Shown: positions 1-4,940 of the stretch, in pieces
Position numbering within the stretch: the first letter of the stretch is position 1
Layout of the letters: every line of letters starts with the position of its first letter
Source of the DNA: Paracoccaceae bacterium
GTDB lineage: Bacteria; Pseudomonadota; Alphaproteobacteria; Rhodobacterales; Rhodobacteraceae
Direction of reading: 5' to 3'
Length of the DNA stretch: 5,594 nt
Assembly (NCBI GenBank): GCA_023134935.1
Contig: JAGLUD010000361.1
Location: 1-5,594 of the forward strand
The notes under the pieces: model-generated
Databases searched by the model: none
The model's input: the letters and a program-made list of their open reading frames with translations, nothing else
Told to the model about the DNA's origin: nothing
Position numbers and translations under genes: made by a program

Positions 1-97
1 CGTTAGTTGCTAATTTTATGGCACTCGCTTAAGTTTTTGGGAATTCTAGAAAAATCGACAACCGGTTTGCAATTTTGCACTAAGCTGGAGAAGTTAG

Positions 98-979
98 ATG
101 AATTGGGATGATGCGCGGATATTTTTGGCCGTCGCCCGTGAGGGCTCCTTCAGTAACGCGGCAAAACGGTTAGGGGTTCAGCACTCAACGGTTTCGCGCC
201 GCATTCGTGAGTTAGAGAAAAAACTGGCGACACCACTGGTTGAGCGCACATTGACCGGTTTCGATCTGACCGAAGCAGGCGAAGAGTTCAATATTTCGGC
301 GTGCAAAATCGAGCGCGAAATTCTGTCCATTGAAGGAAGTATCAGCGGGCAAAGCAAGGATATCGCCGGTGAGTTACGCGTCACAGCAATCGCCAACATG
401 GCCTCTTCGGTACTGATGCCGATTTTTGCGCGGTTCTGTACCGCCTATCCCAAGATTGATTTGAGGGTGCAGGTCACAAACAACTCGGTACACTTGGCCG
501 AGCGGGATGCAGATGTCGCCCTACGGCAGACAAACACGCCGCTGGAAACATTAATCGGCACACGTGTGGCCACTGTCTCGTCGGCCGTTTATGCCTCCGT
601 TAAGTATTGCGATGCCTTACGTGCGGGACGGGCAGCTGAAACGTGGATCGGGGTCGAATGTTGCGAATACCACAAAACGTGGACCAAGAAGGCGTGTCCA
701 CAGGCGGACCATGCATTTTGCGTCGATGACACTCAACTGACTGTCGCTGCCATCAAGGAGGGTCTCGGCGTCGCTTATCTTCCATGCTTCCTTGGCGACA
801 GCGATCCGGCGTTGGTAAGATTTCGTCAACCTGAAGATCAACATGACCTTGGTTTATGGCTGCTTTACCACCGCGATCTACGCAAAAACAAACGTGTGGC
901 CGTTTTCCGAGACCACATGGTGCGCGAGATCAAGGAGGCCTCCGCTCTGTTTGAGGGGGCGGCGCTCACATCGGGTTAG
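98..979 (+). CDS. LysR-family transcriptional regulator
   Basis: A 293-residue protein, a normal length for the LysR family. The N-terminus (about residues 1-61) is a classic LysR winged helix-turn-helix: an opening like MNWDDARIFLAV, then GSFSNAAKRLGV (about 16-27), STVSRRIRELE (about 30-40) as recognition helix, and a wing ending in LTEAG (about 57-61). The remainder (about 90-290) fits the periplasmic-binding-protein-like effector domain, but its ligand cannot be told from sequence. The ATG at 98 is supported by GGAG seven bases upstream. LysR regulators often control a divergent neighbour; that side lies outside the window, and nothing to the right is an obvious target. The 97-bp leader contains GCAA-TT-TTGC (about 70-79), a short dyad that could be part of an autoregulatory site. 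The gene ends 36 bp before a strong inverted repeat. Family assignment is secure; the target pathway is unknown. Confidence 0.95.
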   Translation: MNWDDARIFLAVAREGSFSNAAKRLGVQHSTVSRRIRELEKKLATPLVERTLTGFDLTEAGEEFNISACKIEREILSIEGSISGQSKDIAGELRVTAIANMASSVLMPIFARFCTAYPKIDLRVQVTNNSVHLAERDADVALRQTNTPLETLIGTRVATVSSAVYASVKYCDALRAGRAAETWIGVECCEYHKTWTKKACPQADHAFCVDDTQLTVAAIKEGLGVAYLPCFLGDSDPALVRFRQPEDQHDLGLWLLYHRDLRKNKRVAVFRDHMVREIKEASALFEGAALTSG

Positions 980-1015
980 CCTAAATTGGATGAAGGGGGG
1001 CGGCTGTACCAGCAG

Positions 1016-1048
1016 CAAGGCCTTGTAGTGGCGGACCACAAGGCCTTG
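1016..1048. terminator. Stem-loop after lysR, possible bidirectional terminator
   Basis: The arms CAAGGCCTTGT (1016-1026) and ACAAGGCCTTG (1038-1048) form a perfect 11-bp stem with an 11-nt loop. It lies between the lysR stop and the stop of a possible minus-strand reading frame at 1079, where a shared terminator would be expected. No T-tract follows on either side, so intrinsic termination is not assured. Each arm contains CAAGGCCTTG, which is itself palindromic, so the element is both an inverted and a direct repeat. Confidence 0.55.
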
Positions 1049-1078
1049 GCTTACTGATTACAAGGTTACACTGGTTAA

Positions 1079-1267
1079 TTAAAAAACTCGTTCGTAATAC
1101 TCGGACGGCACGCCCATGTCGCATCCCGAGTTGGTACAGATCACTTTACTACGGGTAAAGCTGTCGTACGGCGCTGATTTCACGGTGCTTAAATACAGTT
1201 TATTCGTTTGATCACAGTCAACTGAAATCAACGTAATAAATTGGGCATTATAAGCTAAAAACTTCAT
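1079..1267 (-). CDS. Possible small protein or C-terminal gene remnant, unrecognised
   Basis: A 62-codon frame beginning MKFLAYNAQF and ending GVPSEYYERVF. I do not recognise the family. It looks more coding-like than chance: balanced composition, few rare codons, three cysteines (one in SVDCDQ, two in ICTNSGC), and a stop facing the lysR stop across a strong inverted repeat. Against it, neither the ATG at 1267 nor a TTG at 1294 has a clear Shine-Dalgarno. The frame stays open upstream to about 1327 with protein-like residues (IVESPSKLK), which would also fit the surviving end of a longer, decayed gene. No membrane segment or known domain is visible. Treat as hypothetical. Confidence 0.35.
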   Translation of the reverse strand: MKFLAYNAQFITLISVDCDQTNKLYLSTVKSAPYDSFTRSKVICTNSGCDMGVPSEYYERVF

Positions 1268-1331
1268 CGCCAGGTACCGATAACTACGTACCAATTTAAG
1301 TTTGCTAGGTGATTCGACAATACCGCTTTAA

Positions 1332-1355
1332 GGACATATCCAATTGGATAGGTCC
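1332..1355. promoter_or_regulatory. Palindrome resembling a lux box, orphan position
   Basis: A 24-bp dyad with 11 of 12 base pairs intact, extending to 14 of 16 at 1328-1359. Its 20-bp core at 1334-1353 is ACATATCCAATTGGATAGGT. One change (A to C at the third base) would make it a perfect palindrome with the ACCT...AGGT ends of known LuxR-type operators. A weak -10 (GATAAC, 1371-1376) lies about 30 bp downstream of its centre on the plus strand. It is about 630 bp from luxI-1, so its target is uncertain. The alternative reading, a hairpin followed by TTTTTT (1361-1366), would make it a plus-strand intrinsic terminator. Confidence 0.5.
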
Positions 1356-1495
1356 ATAACTTTTTTCAGAGATAACAGTGCGGAAACATAGGTGTAGGCG
1401 ATTTTCTGCTGTGCGAACATACTGTTTCCCAGCCCCAAGATTTTCGAACGAATACCTTAGGTTTCCGGCGTAAATTGTTGATATTAAGGAGAATA

Positions 1496-1615
1496 ATGCA
1501 AAATATCTCGAATAATCAAAATATAATCGCGGCCCAAAATAATTCCAGCCGCCGTTCTAGATTCTACAGAAATCCGCGCCGCTTAACCTGTGTCAATACC
1601 TTTGGCAAATTCTGA
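1496..1615 (+). CDS. Possible 39-residue peptide with strong ribosome binding site
   Basis: A short frame whose ATG at 1496 is preceded by AAGGAG (1486-1491) four bases upstream, the best Shine-Dalgarno plus ATG pairing in the 1-kb gap. The peptide begins MQNISNNQNI, is rich in Asn and Gln in its first half and in Arg in its second (SRRSRFYRNPRR), and ends NTFGKF. It has no membrane segment or secretion signal and I recognise no family. It lies about 140 bp downstream of a lux-box-like palindrome, so it could be an AHL-regulated peptide or a leader in a long luxI-1 transcript. Shortness makes chance a real possibility. Confidence 0.3.
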   Translation: MQNISNNQNIIAAQNNSSRRSRFYRNPRRLTCVNTFGKF

Positions 1616-1752
1616 TGTATTAGTTTAAACTGTGGCACAATAGTGTTTTGTTTGTGGCGACGCCTTTGGCTTAAAAGAGTATGCGATACGTGATTGTAAA
1701 CTCAGCATCCAAGCGCCCGTTACGCCTAGTAATAAGTACAACAGTCTCACCG

Positions 1753-1785
1753 TACAACGGGCAATCTGATTGCTTTCCCGTTGTA
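1753..1785. repeat. Nested stem-loop in luxI-1 upstream gap
   Basis: TACAACGGG (1753-1761) is perfectly complementary to CCCGTTGTA (1777-1785). Inside lies a second dyad, GCAATC-T-GATTGC (1761-1773), which shares one base with the outer arm, so the two stems could be alternatives or stack. No T-tract follows. It could be an RNA structure in a luxI-1 leader or a protein-binding dyad. Confidence 0.5.
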
Positions 1786-1896
1786 TTAATAAGTAACCCT
1801 GCAAACGGATTGCAGACAATATCAATATGTCGTTGTGACAACAAATTAGGACCAACAAAACCCGTGAAGCTCGACTCGTGAAGCATACTTACCAGA

Positions 1897-1943
1897 GCTA
1901 CCATTTGGGTAGCGAACGCAACAATAACGGGTTGCCCTAATAG
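1897..1943 (+). promoter_or_regulatory. Putative luxI-1 promoter with inverted-repeat operator
   Basis: GCTACC-ATTTG-GGTAGC (1897-1913) is a perfect 6-bp inverted repeat with a 5-bp spacer. Its CT...AG ends are one base closer together than in the standard CT-N12-AG lux box. A weak -10 (TAATAG, 1938-1943) lies about 35 bp downstream of its centre, roughly where a class II activator site would sit. The spacing defect and weak -10 make this a tentative call. Confidence 0.3.
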
Positions 1944-1984
1944 TTCCCCAACGGAGAATATTTTGATCAAAGCTGGAGGCTACC

Positions 1985-2572
1985 ATGCTTACGACCACAC
2001 TATCCTTCGATAACTTGCACGCTAATGGTGACTTGTTCACAACCCTTTTTCGTGCTCGCAAACACTCCTTGTTTATGGACACTAAATGGAAATTCCCGGA
2101 AACTGACGGGATGGAGTATGACCAGTACGACACTCCGGCCAGTCGTTGGATCGCCGTTCATGAAAATGGCAAGGTGCTTGCTGGCGTCCGCCTGACGCCG
2201 ACAACCGCGGAATGCGGTGTATATTCATACATGATCCGTGATGCGCAACGCGGCCTGCTCGATACGCTGCCGAGCAATTTACTGGACTATGAGGCGCCAG
2301 TCGCCTCGTACATCTGGGAAGCGTCGCGGGTTTTCATTTCCAATGATGTGCCGGAGCGACGTCGCGCACGTGTACAGGCCAGTTTGGTTGCTGAAATGAC
2401 CGGTGCCGCACGCACCCTAGGTGCCTCGCAAATCATCGGACTAATGCCTGCCCAGTGGGCGCGTTGGACAGAGTATCTTGGTCTAGATGTTGAGGTCGTT
2501 GGCCCGGAAATCGATGTTGATGACACCCTAACCAAAGTTGGTGTGTTGAAGCTTGCGTTGAGTCTGCATTAG
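1985..2572 (+). CDS. luxI: LuxI-type acyl-homoserine-lactone synthase (luxI-1)
   Basis: Catalyses formation of an AHL signal from S-adenosylmethionine and an acyl-acyl carrier protein in the cytoplasm. At 195 residues it has the usual family length. Conserved LuxI positions are visible: R25, W35, D46 and D49 (in EYDQYDT), R69 (in AGVRLTP), and E112 and R115 (in WEASRVF). The position that is normally Phe, four residues after R25, is Leu here (L29), followed by F30. From memory it resembles roseobacter synthases of the PgaI type. The ATG at 1985 has GGAGG (1975-1979) five bases upstream. Unlike the common luxR-luxI tandem, no luxR precedes it; the only luxR is convergent, beyond a 44-bp gap containing a hairpin. 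Acyl-chain length and 3-oxo or hydroxy specificity cannot be read from sequence. Confidence 0.95.
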   Translation: MLTTTLSFDNLHANGDLFTTLFRARKHSLFMDTKWKFPETDGMEYDQYDTPASRWIAVHENGKVLAGVRLTPTTAECGVYSYMIRDAQRGLLDTLPSNLLDYEAPVASYIWEASRVFISNDVPERRRARVQASLVAEMTGAARTLGASQIIGLMPAQWARWTEYLGLDVEVVGPEIDVDDTLTKVGVLKLALSLH

Positions 2573-2576
2573 GCGC

Positions 2577-2595
2577 GGGCGACACACTGTCGCCC
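2577..2595. terminator. GC-rich hairpin between convergent luxI-1 and luxR
   Basis: GGGCGACA (2577-2584) pairs perfectly with TGTCGCCC (2588-2595) around a 3-nt loop, starting 4 bases after the luxI-1 stop. A weak T-rich stretch (TTGATTTT) follows at a distance on the plus strand, and the luxR stop is at 2617. Position and stem suit a terminator for luxI-1, perhaps acting in both directions. Confidence 0.7.
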
Positions 2596-2616
2596 AACCA
2601 GTCTTGATTTTAAGGG

Positions 2617-3234
2617 TCAAATGAAGTTTCGGGTGGAAGCCATGGCAACAGCCTGCGTTGTAGTTTTTGCCCCCAATTTCCCCTTGGCTCGCTCGGCGCG
2701 GCTTTTGACAGTAGGGACGGAGATTTCGAGTTCAACAGCAATTTGCTTGTAACTTAACCCATCTCTAAGTCCGCGCAACGCATCTAGTTCTTTGTTCGTT
2801 AGGCCACATTGCCCAATGACATAGTCGACCATATTATTGAATTTGTCATCAAGGTGGGAAATTTCTTCGTCAGTAAACTCCCGGTCAGGCCGTGAAATTG
2901 TCAGGAATGACCGCTTGTTCAGAGATTTGCGAGAAAACGCAGCGCCATACATCAAGTCGTGCTTTCGCGCTTCCTTCATGACCCCTCGTATGTCGGGCAA
3001 CTTAATGTCAGACCAGCGTTTGTTTCCGCTTTTTGTGACGCACCAAATTAATATGGGATCAATAAAAAAATAGTTCTTTTCTTCGTAAATTCGCTGCCAT
3101 TCTTCTGAATACTCCGAGTGAAGGTACTCTGGCCCGCGAAACGTCATATTGAAGGCCATTATAAAGCCTGATTGGCCCAAAAATCTAAGGGAAGAGATTT
3201 CTGACTCAAAATTTGGAATTATGGATTTAAGCAT
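2617..3234 (-). CDS. luxR: LuxR-family AHL-responsive transcriptional regulator
   Basis: A 205-residue regulator, shorter than the typical 235-250, mainly at the N-terminus. Residues about 10-130 form the autoinducer-binding domain. The signature ligand residues keep family spacing: W46 and Y50 (EEWQRIY), D59-P60 (FIDP), W74 (KRWSD) and the glycine in MYGAAFS (G97). Residues about 145-200 are the LuxR helix-turn-helix, with LTNKE, GLSYKQIAVELEIS, TVKSRAERAKGKLGA and the invariant E149, L153 and G159. Retained pocket residues imply a true AHL receptor rather than a LuxR solo of changed ligand class. The ATG at 3234 is preceded by AGAGG with good spacing. It follows luxI-2 in the same direction after 155 bp and faces luxI-1, so it may serve either or both signals. 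A lux-box-like site covers its own promoter. Confidence 0.93.
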   Translation of the reverse strand: MLKSIIPNFESEISSLRFLGQSGFIMAFNMTFRGPEYLHSEYSEEWQRIYEEKNYFFIDPILIWCVTKSGNKRWSDIKLPDIRGVMKEARKHDLMYGAAFSRKSLNKRSFLTISRPDREFTDEEISHLDDKFNNMVDYVIGQCGLTNKELDALRGLRDGLSYKQIAVELEISVPTVKSRAERAKGKLGAKTTTQAVAMASTRNFI

Positions 3235-3315
3235 GAAGGTCCTCTATGGAAATATTATCTAAAAGTACAAGGTTTTGCGGAAAATAGCAATCGATAATGG
3301 AATTAGAGTATCATA

Positions 3316-3350
3316 AAGTATAACTAGTTACAGGTTTAACATTTTGTCAA
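3316..3350 (-). promoter_or_regulatory. luxR promoter overlapped by lux-box-like site
   Basis: Read on the minus strand, 3335-3316 is ACCTGTAACTAGTTATACTT. Its first seven bases equal the left half of the classic Vibrio fischeri lux box, and the centre is the perfect palindrome TAACTAGTTA (3321-3330). A perfect -35 (TTGACA, 3350-3345) lies just upstream. The possible -10s, TATACT (3322-3317, spacer 22) or TAGTTA (3326-3321, spacer 18), fall inside the box. Neither is ideal. A regulator bound here would cover the core promoter, which suggests autorepression. Activation of a more distal start, about 40-50 bp further down, is the alternative. Confidence 0.5.
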
Positions 3351-3389
3351 TTTGGTAATATCTAAGATGTTTACACATAAGAACGCAAG

Positions 3390-3959
3390 CTAAATAACGT
3401 CGCAGCTGAACGCAAGAAACCGGCCATCCTTATTCCCGGTGATTTTGCCAAGCGGCTTTGGGTCGAACCCCATCGTTTTGGCCATTCTCAGGAACGCCGG
3501 TGGTCCAAGGAACAAGCACTCATCTGCGCCTTCTTCCTTCAAAAATTCGTTGCATGTTTCCAAAATGCTGCGGCCGACCCACATGTTGTCCAACGAAGTG
3601 AATCTTGTAAGCTCCCATACTTTCGGATCAACAGGCGGTTCTTTAGTGCAAATCTCGGCGGGTAACCCCGGTAGGTTTTCAAGGTAAGCATCTCTAATCA
3701 TGTAAGAATATACGATTTTCCCAAAACTCTGATTTTGATCGGTTCTTACCAGTCGCGCACCGCCGATAACTTTGTCGCCTTCGTGCGCGATGATGTATAC
3801 CGAGGTCAGAGTGTCATATTGCTCGAACTCCATTGAGTCAGCATGAAAAAGTGGCCAATCCATTTTGTCCACGAACACTTCCTTACGAAGAAGGAGGAAA
3901 TTCTTGACAAGATGCCAATGAATAATATCGGCTGGAAATTTTAGAACAGCAATTTTCAT
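3390..3959 (-). CDS. luxI: Second LuxI-type acyl-homoserine-lactone synthase (luxI-2)
   Basis: A 189-residue AHL synthase, divergent from luxI-1. Family residues present: R25 and F29 (LRKEVF), W35, D49 (in EFEQYDT), R69 (GGARLVRT), Y84 in YSYMIRD, and E116 and R119 (WELTRF). The first Asp of the D-x-x-D pair is Glu (E46). Both synthases share YSYMIRDA but differ through the C-terminal acyl-chain half, so a different signal is likely. The start was set at the ATG at 3959, seven bases after a GGG-containing weak Shine-Dalgarno; a GTG at 3971 would add four residues but has no ribosome site. It follows fnr by 88 bp without a visible terminator and precedes luxR by 155 bp. A good lux box lies 66 bp upstream of the ATG, consistent with positive feedback. 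Confidence 0.9.
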   Translation of the reverse strand: MKIAVLKFPADIIHWHLVKNFLLLRKEVFVDKMDWPLFHADSMEFEQYDTLTSVYIIAHEGDKVIGGARLVRTDQNQSFGKIVYSYMIRDAYLENLPGLPAEICTKEPPVDPKVWELTRFTSLDNMWVGRSILETCNEFLKEEGADECLFLGPPAFLRMAKTMGFDPKPLGKITGNKDGRFLAFSCDVI

Positions 3960-3997
3960 GTATTTACCCACGTTTTTCGCAATATAACCTAGGCGCG

Positions 3998-4044
3998 GCT
4001 ATATTCCTATAGTTACATTTGGTTACCTGCGATCAATCACAGGG
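3998..4044 (-). promoter_or_regulatory. luxI-2 promoter with lux box and FNR half-site
   Basis: ACCTGCGATCAATCACAGGG (4025-4044) fits the NNCT-N12-AGNN lux-box pattern exactly and has 7 of 10 symmetric pairs. On the minus strand a -10-like TATAGC lies at 4003-3998, putting the box centre at about -43 from the predicted start, the class II activator position. The minus-strand bases TTGAT (4036-4032) inside the box equal an FNR half-site; the other half (GGTAA) matches poorly. The box sits in the fnr to luxI-2 spacer, just past the fnr stop. Confidence 0.55.
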
Positions 4045-4047
4045 ATA

Positions 4048-4794
4048 TTACCTGGCTACCAGTGTTTTTTGGGGGTTAGGCTGACGATCACCGCTCGCTA
4101 TTTCGCGAAGCGTGCTAACATCGTTAATAGTTACTACAGAAAGTTTTTCGAATGTAATAATGCCGCGATCTTGTAAATCCTTGAAGCAACGGCTGACAGT
4201 TTCAGGTTGCACACCGATATATTCGGCTAAATCAACGCGGCGCACCGGGATTTTGGCAACAGCAGTGTTTTTGGCGTCACTTAGCTCTCGATGGTTGCAC
4301 TCGATGATAAATGAGGCCAACTTCTCCAAAGCCTGCTTCTTAGACATATCCACAGAGTGATCGATTGCGCGAAAAGTTTGTTCACGGAGGTTCCTCCAGA
4401 CTGTATTCTGCGCGTCCGTATTTGTAGATACGACCCGCTCGAACACTTCAGGTGAAAGCCGGCAAACCTTCGAGTTGCCGAGTGAAATAAGATTGCAGCG
4501 GTTTCTGTTTGAGATCCCACGAAGGTCGATAATATCGCCTTGCATATACAGCGCAGCGATAGACTTTCGACCGTCGGCCATAAGATGCTGCAAACTGAGG
4601 ACGCCCGATGATACCGCAACAATTGGCCATTGCATCAGTGCTTCGTCGGACAAAGCATCGCCCCGTTTCATGCTAGCGGACTGGGAGCGTCCGTTAAGTT
4701 GTATAAGCTCGTCGGTCGTAAGCCGTGCGCAAAAGTTGCCGGAGTCGCAATGCAAAGTGCAACTTTTGCAGATAGTCGGTATCTGTGATTCCAT
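4048..4794 (-). CDS. FNR-type oxygen-sensing transcriptional regulator (Crp/Fnr family)
   Basis: A 248-residue Crp/Fnr regulator. The N-terminus carries C9-x2-C12-x3-C16-x5-C22, and a central C111 in NSKVCRL aligns with E. coli FNR C122 (SMVCEI), so a [4Fe-4S] oxygen-labile cluster is expected; one N-terminal cysteine is surplus, and C100 is an additional central cysteine. The cyclic-nucleotide-like barrel spans about 35-130, the dimer helix about 135-165 (with SKKQALEKLASFI), and the helix-turn-helix about 188-205 with E198, S201 and R202, the E-x-x-S-R pattern that reads TTGAT-N4-ATCAA. The ATG at 4794 was chosen because AAGG lies nine bases upstream; the in-frame ATG at 4818 lacks a ribosome site and would add eight residues. 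A perfect FNR box upstream suggests autoregulation. It lies upstream of luxI-2 in the same orientation. Confidence 0.93.
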   Translation of the reverse strand: MESQIPTICKSCTLHCDSGNFCARLTTDELIQLNGRSQSASMKRGDALSDEALMQWPIVAVSSGVLSLQHLMADGRKSIAALYMQGDIIDLRGISNRNRCNLISLGNSKVCRLSPEVFERVVSTNTDAQNTVWRNLREQTFRAIDHSVDMSKKQALEKLASFIIECNHRELSDAKNTAVAKIPVRRVDLAEYIGVQPETVSRCFKDLQDRGIITFEKLSVVTINDVSTLREIASGDRQPNPQKTLVAR

Positions 4795-4837
4795 CAGGTA
4801 AAGCCTTGTGGGTGTCATTAATTTTGTCGCTTTGACC

Positions 4838-4878
4838 AGTATATCTTGCCCGCATGATTACCGCTTGATCTATATCAA
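4838..4878 (-). promoter_or_regulatory. fnr promoter with perfect FNR box
   Basis: TTGATCTATATCAA (4865-4878) is a perfect TTGAT-N4-ATCAA site. On the minus strand a 5-of-6 -10 (TATACT, 4843-4838) predicts a start near 4831. That places the box centre at about -40.5, effectively the -41.5 class II activation position. FNR activation of its own gene under low oxygen is the simplest reading. Confidence 0.8.
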
Positions 4879-4928
4879 TTAGAGGCAAGGCGCTGTATTT
4901 CGAGGATGGCATCATCGCAGCTGCAAGG

Positions 4929-4934
4929 TATACT
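4929..4934 (+). promoter_or_regulatory. Possible -10 element for yhhN-family gene
   Basis: TATACT matches five of six -10 bases and predicts a transcript starting at about 4941, the first base of the annotated ATG. The mRNA would then be leaderless, or translation would begin at the next in-frame ATG (4962). The FNR box centre would be about 70 bp upstream, near a class I activator position. No good -35 was seen. Confidence 0.35.
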
Positions 4935-4940
4935 GATCGG

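Larger units (their letters stand above)
1616..1984. other. Gap upstream of luxI-1: repeats and stem-loop, no secure gene
   Basis: No convincing gene here. Visible elements are the palindrome AGTTTAAACT (1622-1631), the direct repeat CCTTTGGC (1599-1606 and 1663-1670), TAATAAGTA twice (1730-1738, 1787-1795), GTACAAC twice (1736-1742, 1752-1758), a nested stem-loop (1753-1785), CGTGAAGC twice (1863-1870, 1877-1884) and an inverted repeat at 1897-1913. A 99-codon minus-strand frame (1671-1970) has protein-like composition but only a TTG start, no Shine-Dalgarno, and lies over the luxI-1 promoter. It may be a decayed gene end. I recognise no family in it. Confidence 0.5.

Noticed and set aside
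843..1028. 61-codon plus-strand frame across the end of lysR
   Set aside because: Overlaps lysR in another frame, is rich in Arg, Cys and Trp, and has no ribosome site; a shadow.
1633..1647. TGGCAC resembling a sigma-54 -24 element
   Set aside because: The required -12 TTGC at the right spacing is absent (TGTT instead).
1681..1881. 66-codon plus-strand frame
   Set aside because: Weak, badly spaced ribosome site and a sequence interrupted by the stem-loop repeats; no recognisable domain.
1671..1970. 99-codon minus-strand frame with protein-like composition
   Set aside because: TTG start, no Shine-Dalgarno, lies across the luxI-1 promoter, and no family recognised; mentioned only as a possible relic.
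1962..1971. TTTGATCAAA palindrome near luxI-1 as an FNR site
   Set aside because: The half-sites overlap instead of being separated by four bases, so it cannot be a standard FNR box.
4001..4012. CTATA-TTCC-TATAG dyad (about 3999-4012) upstream of luxI-2 as a second lux box
   Set aside because: CT and AG are separated by 10 bases, not 12, and the ACCT/AGGT ends are missing; more likely part of the -10 region.
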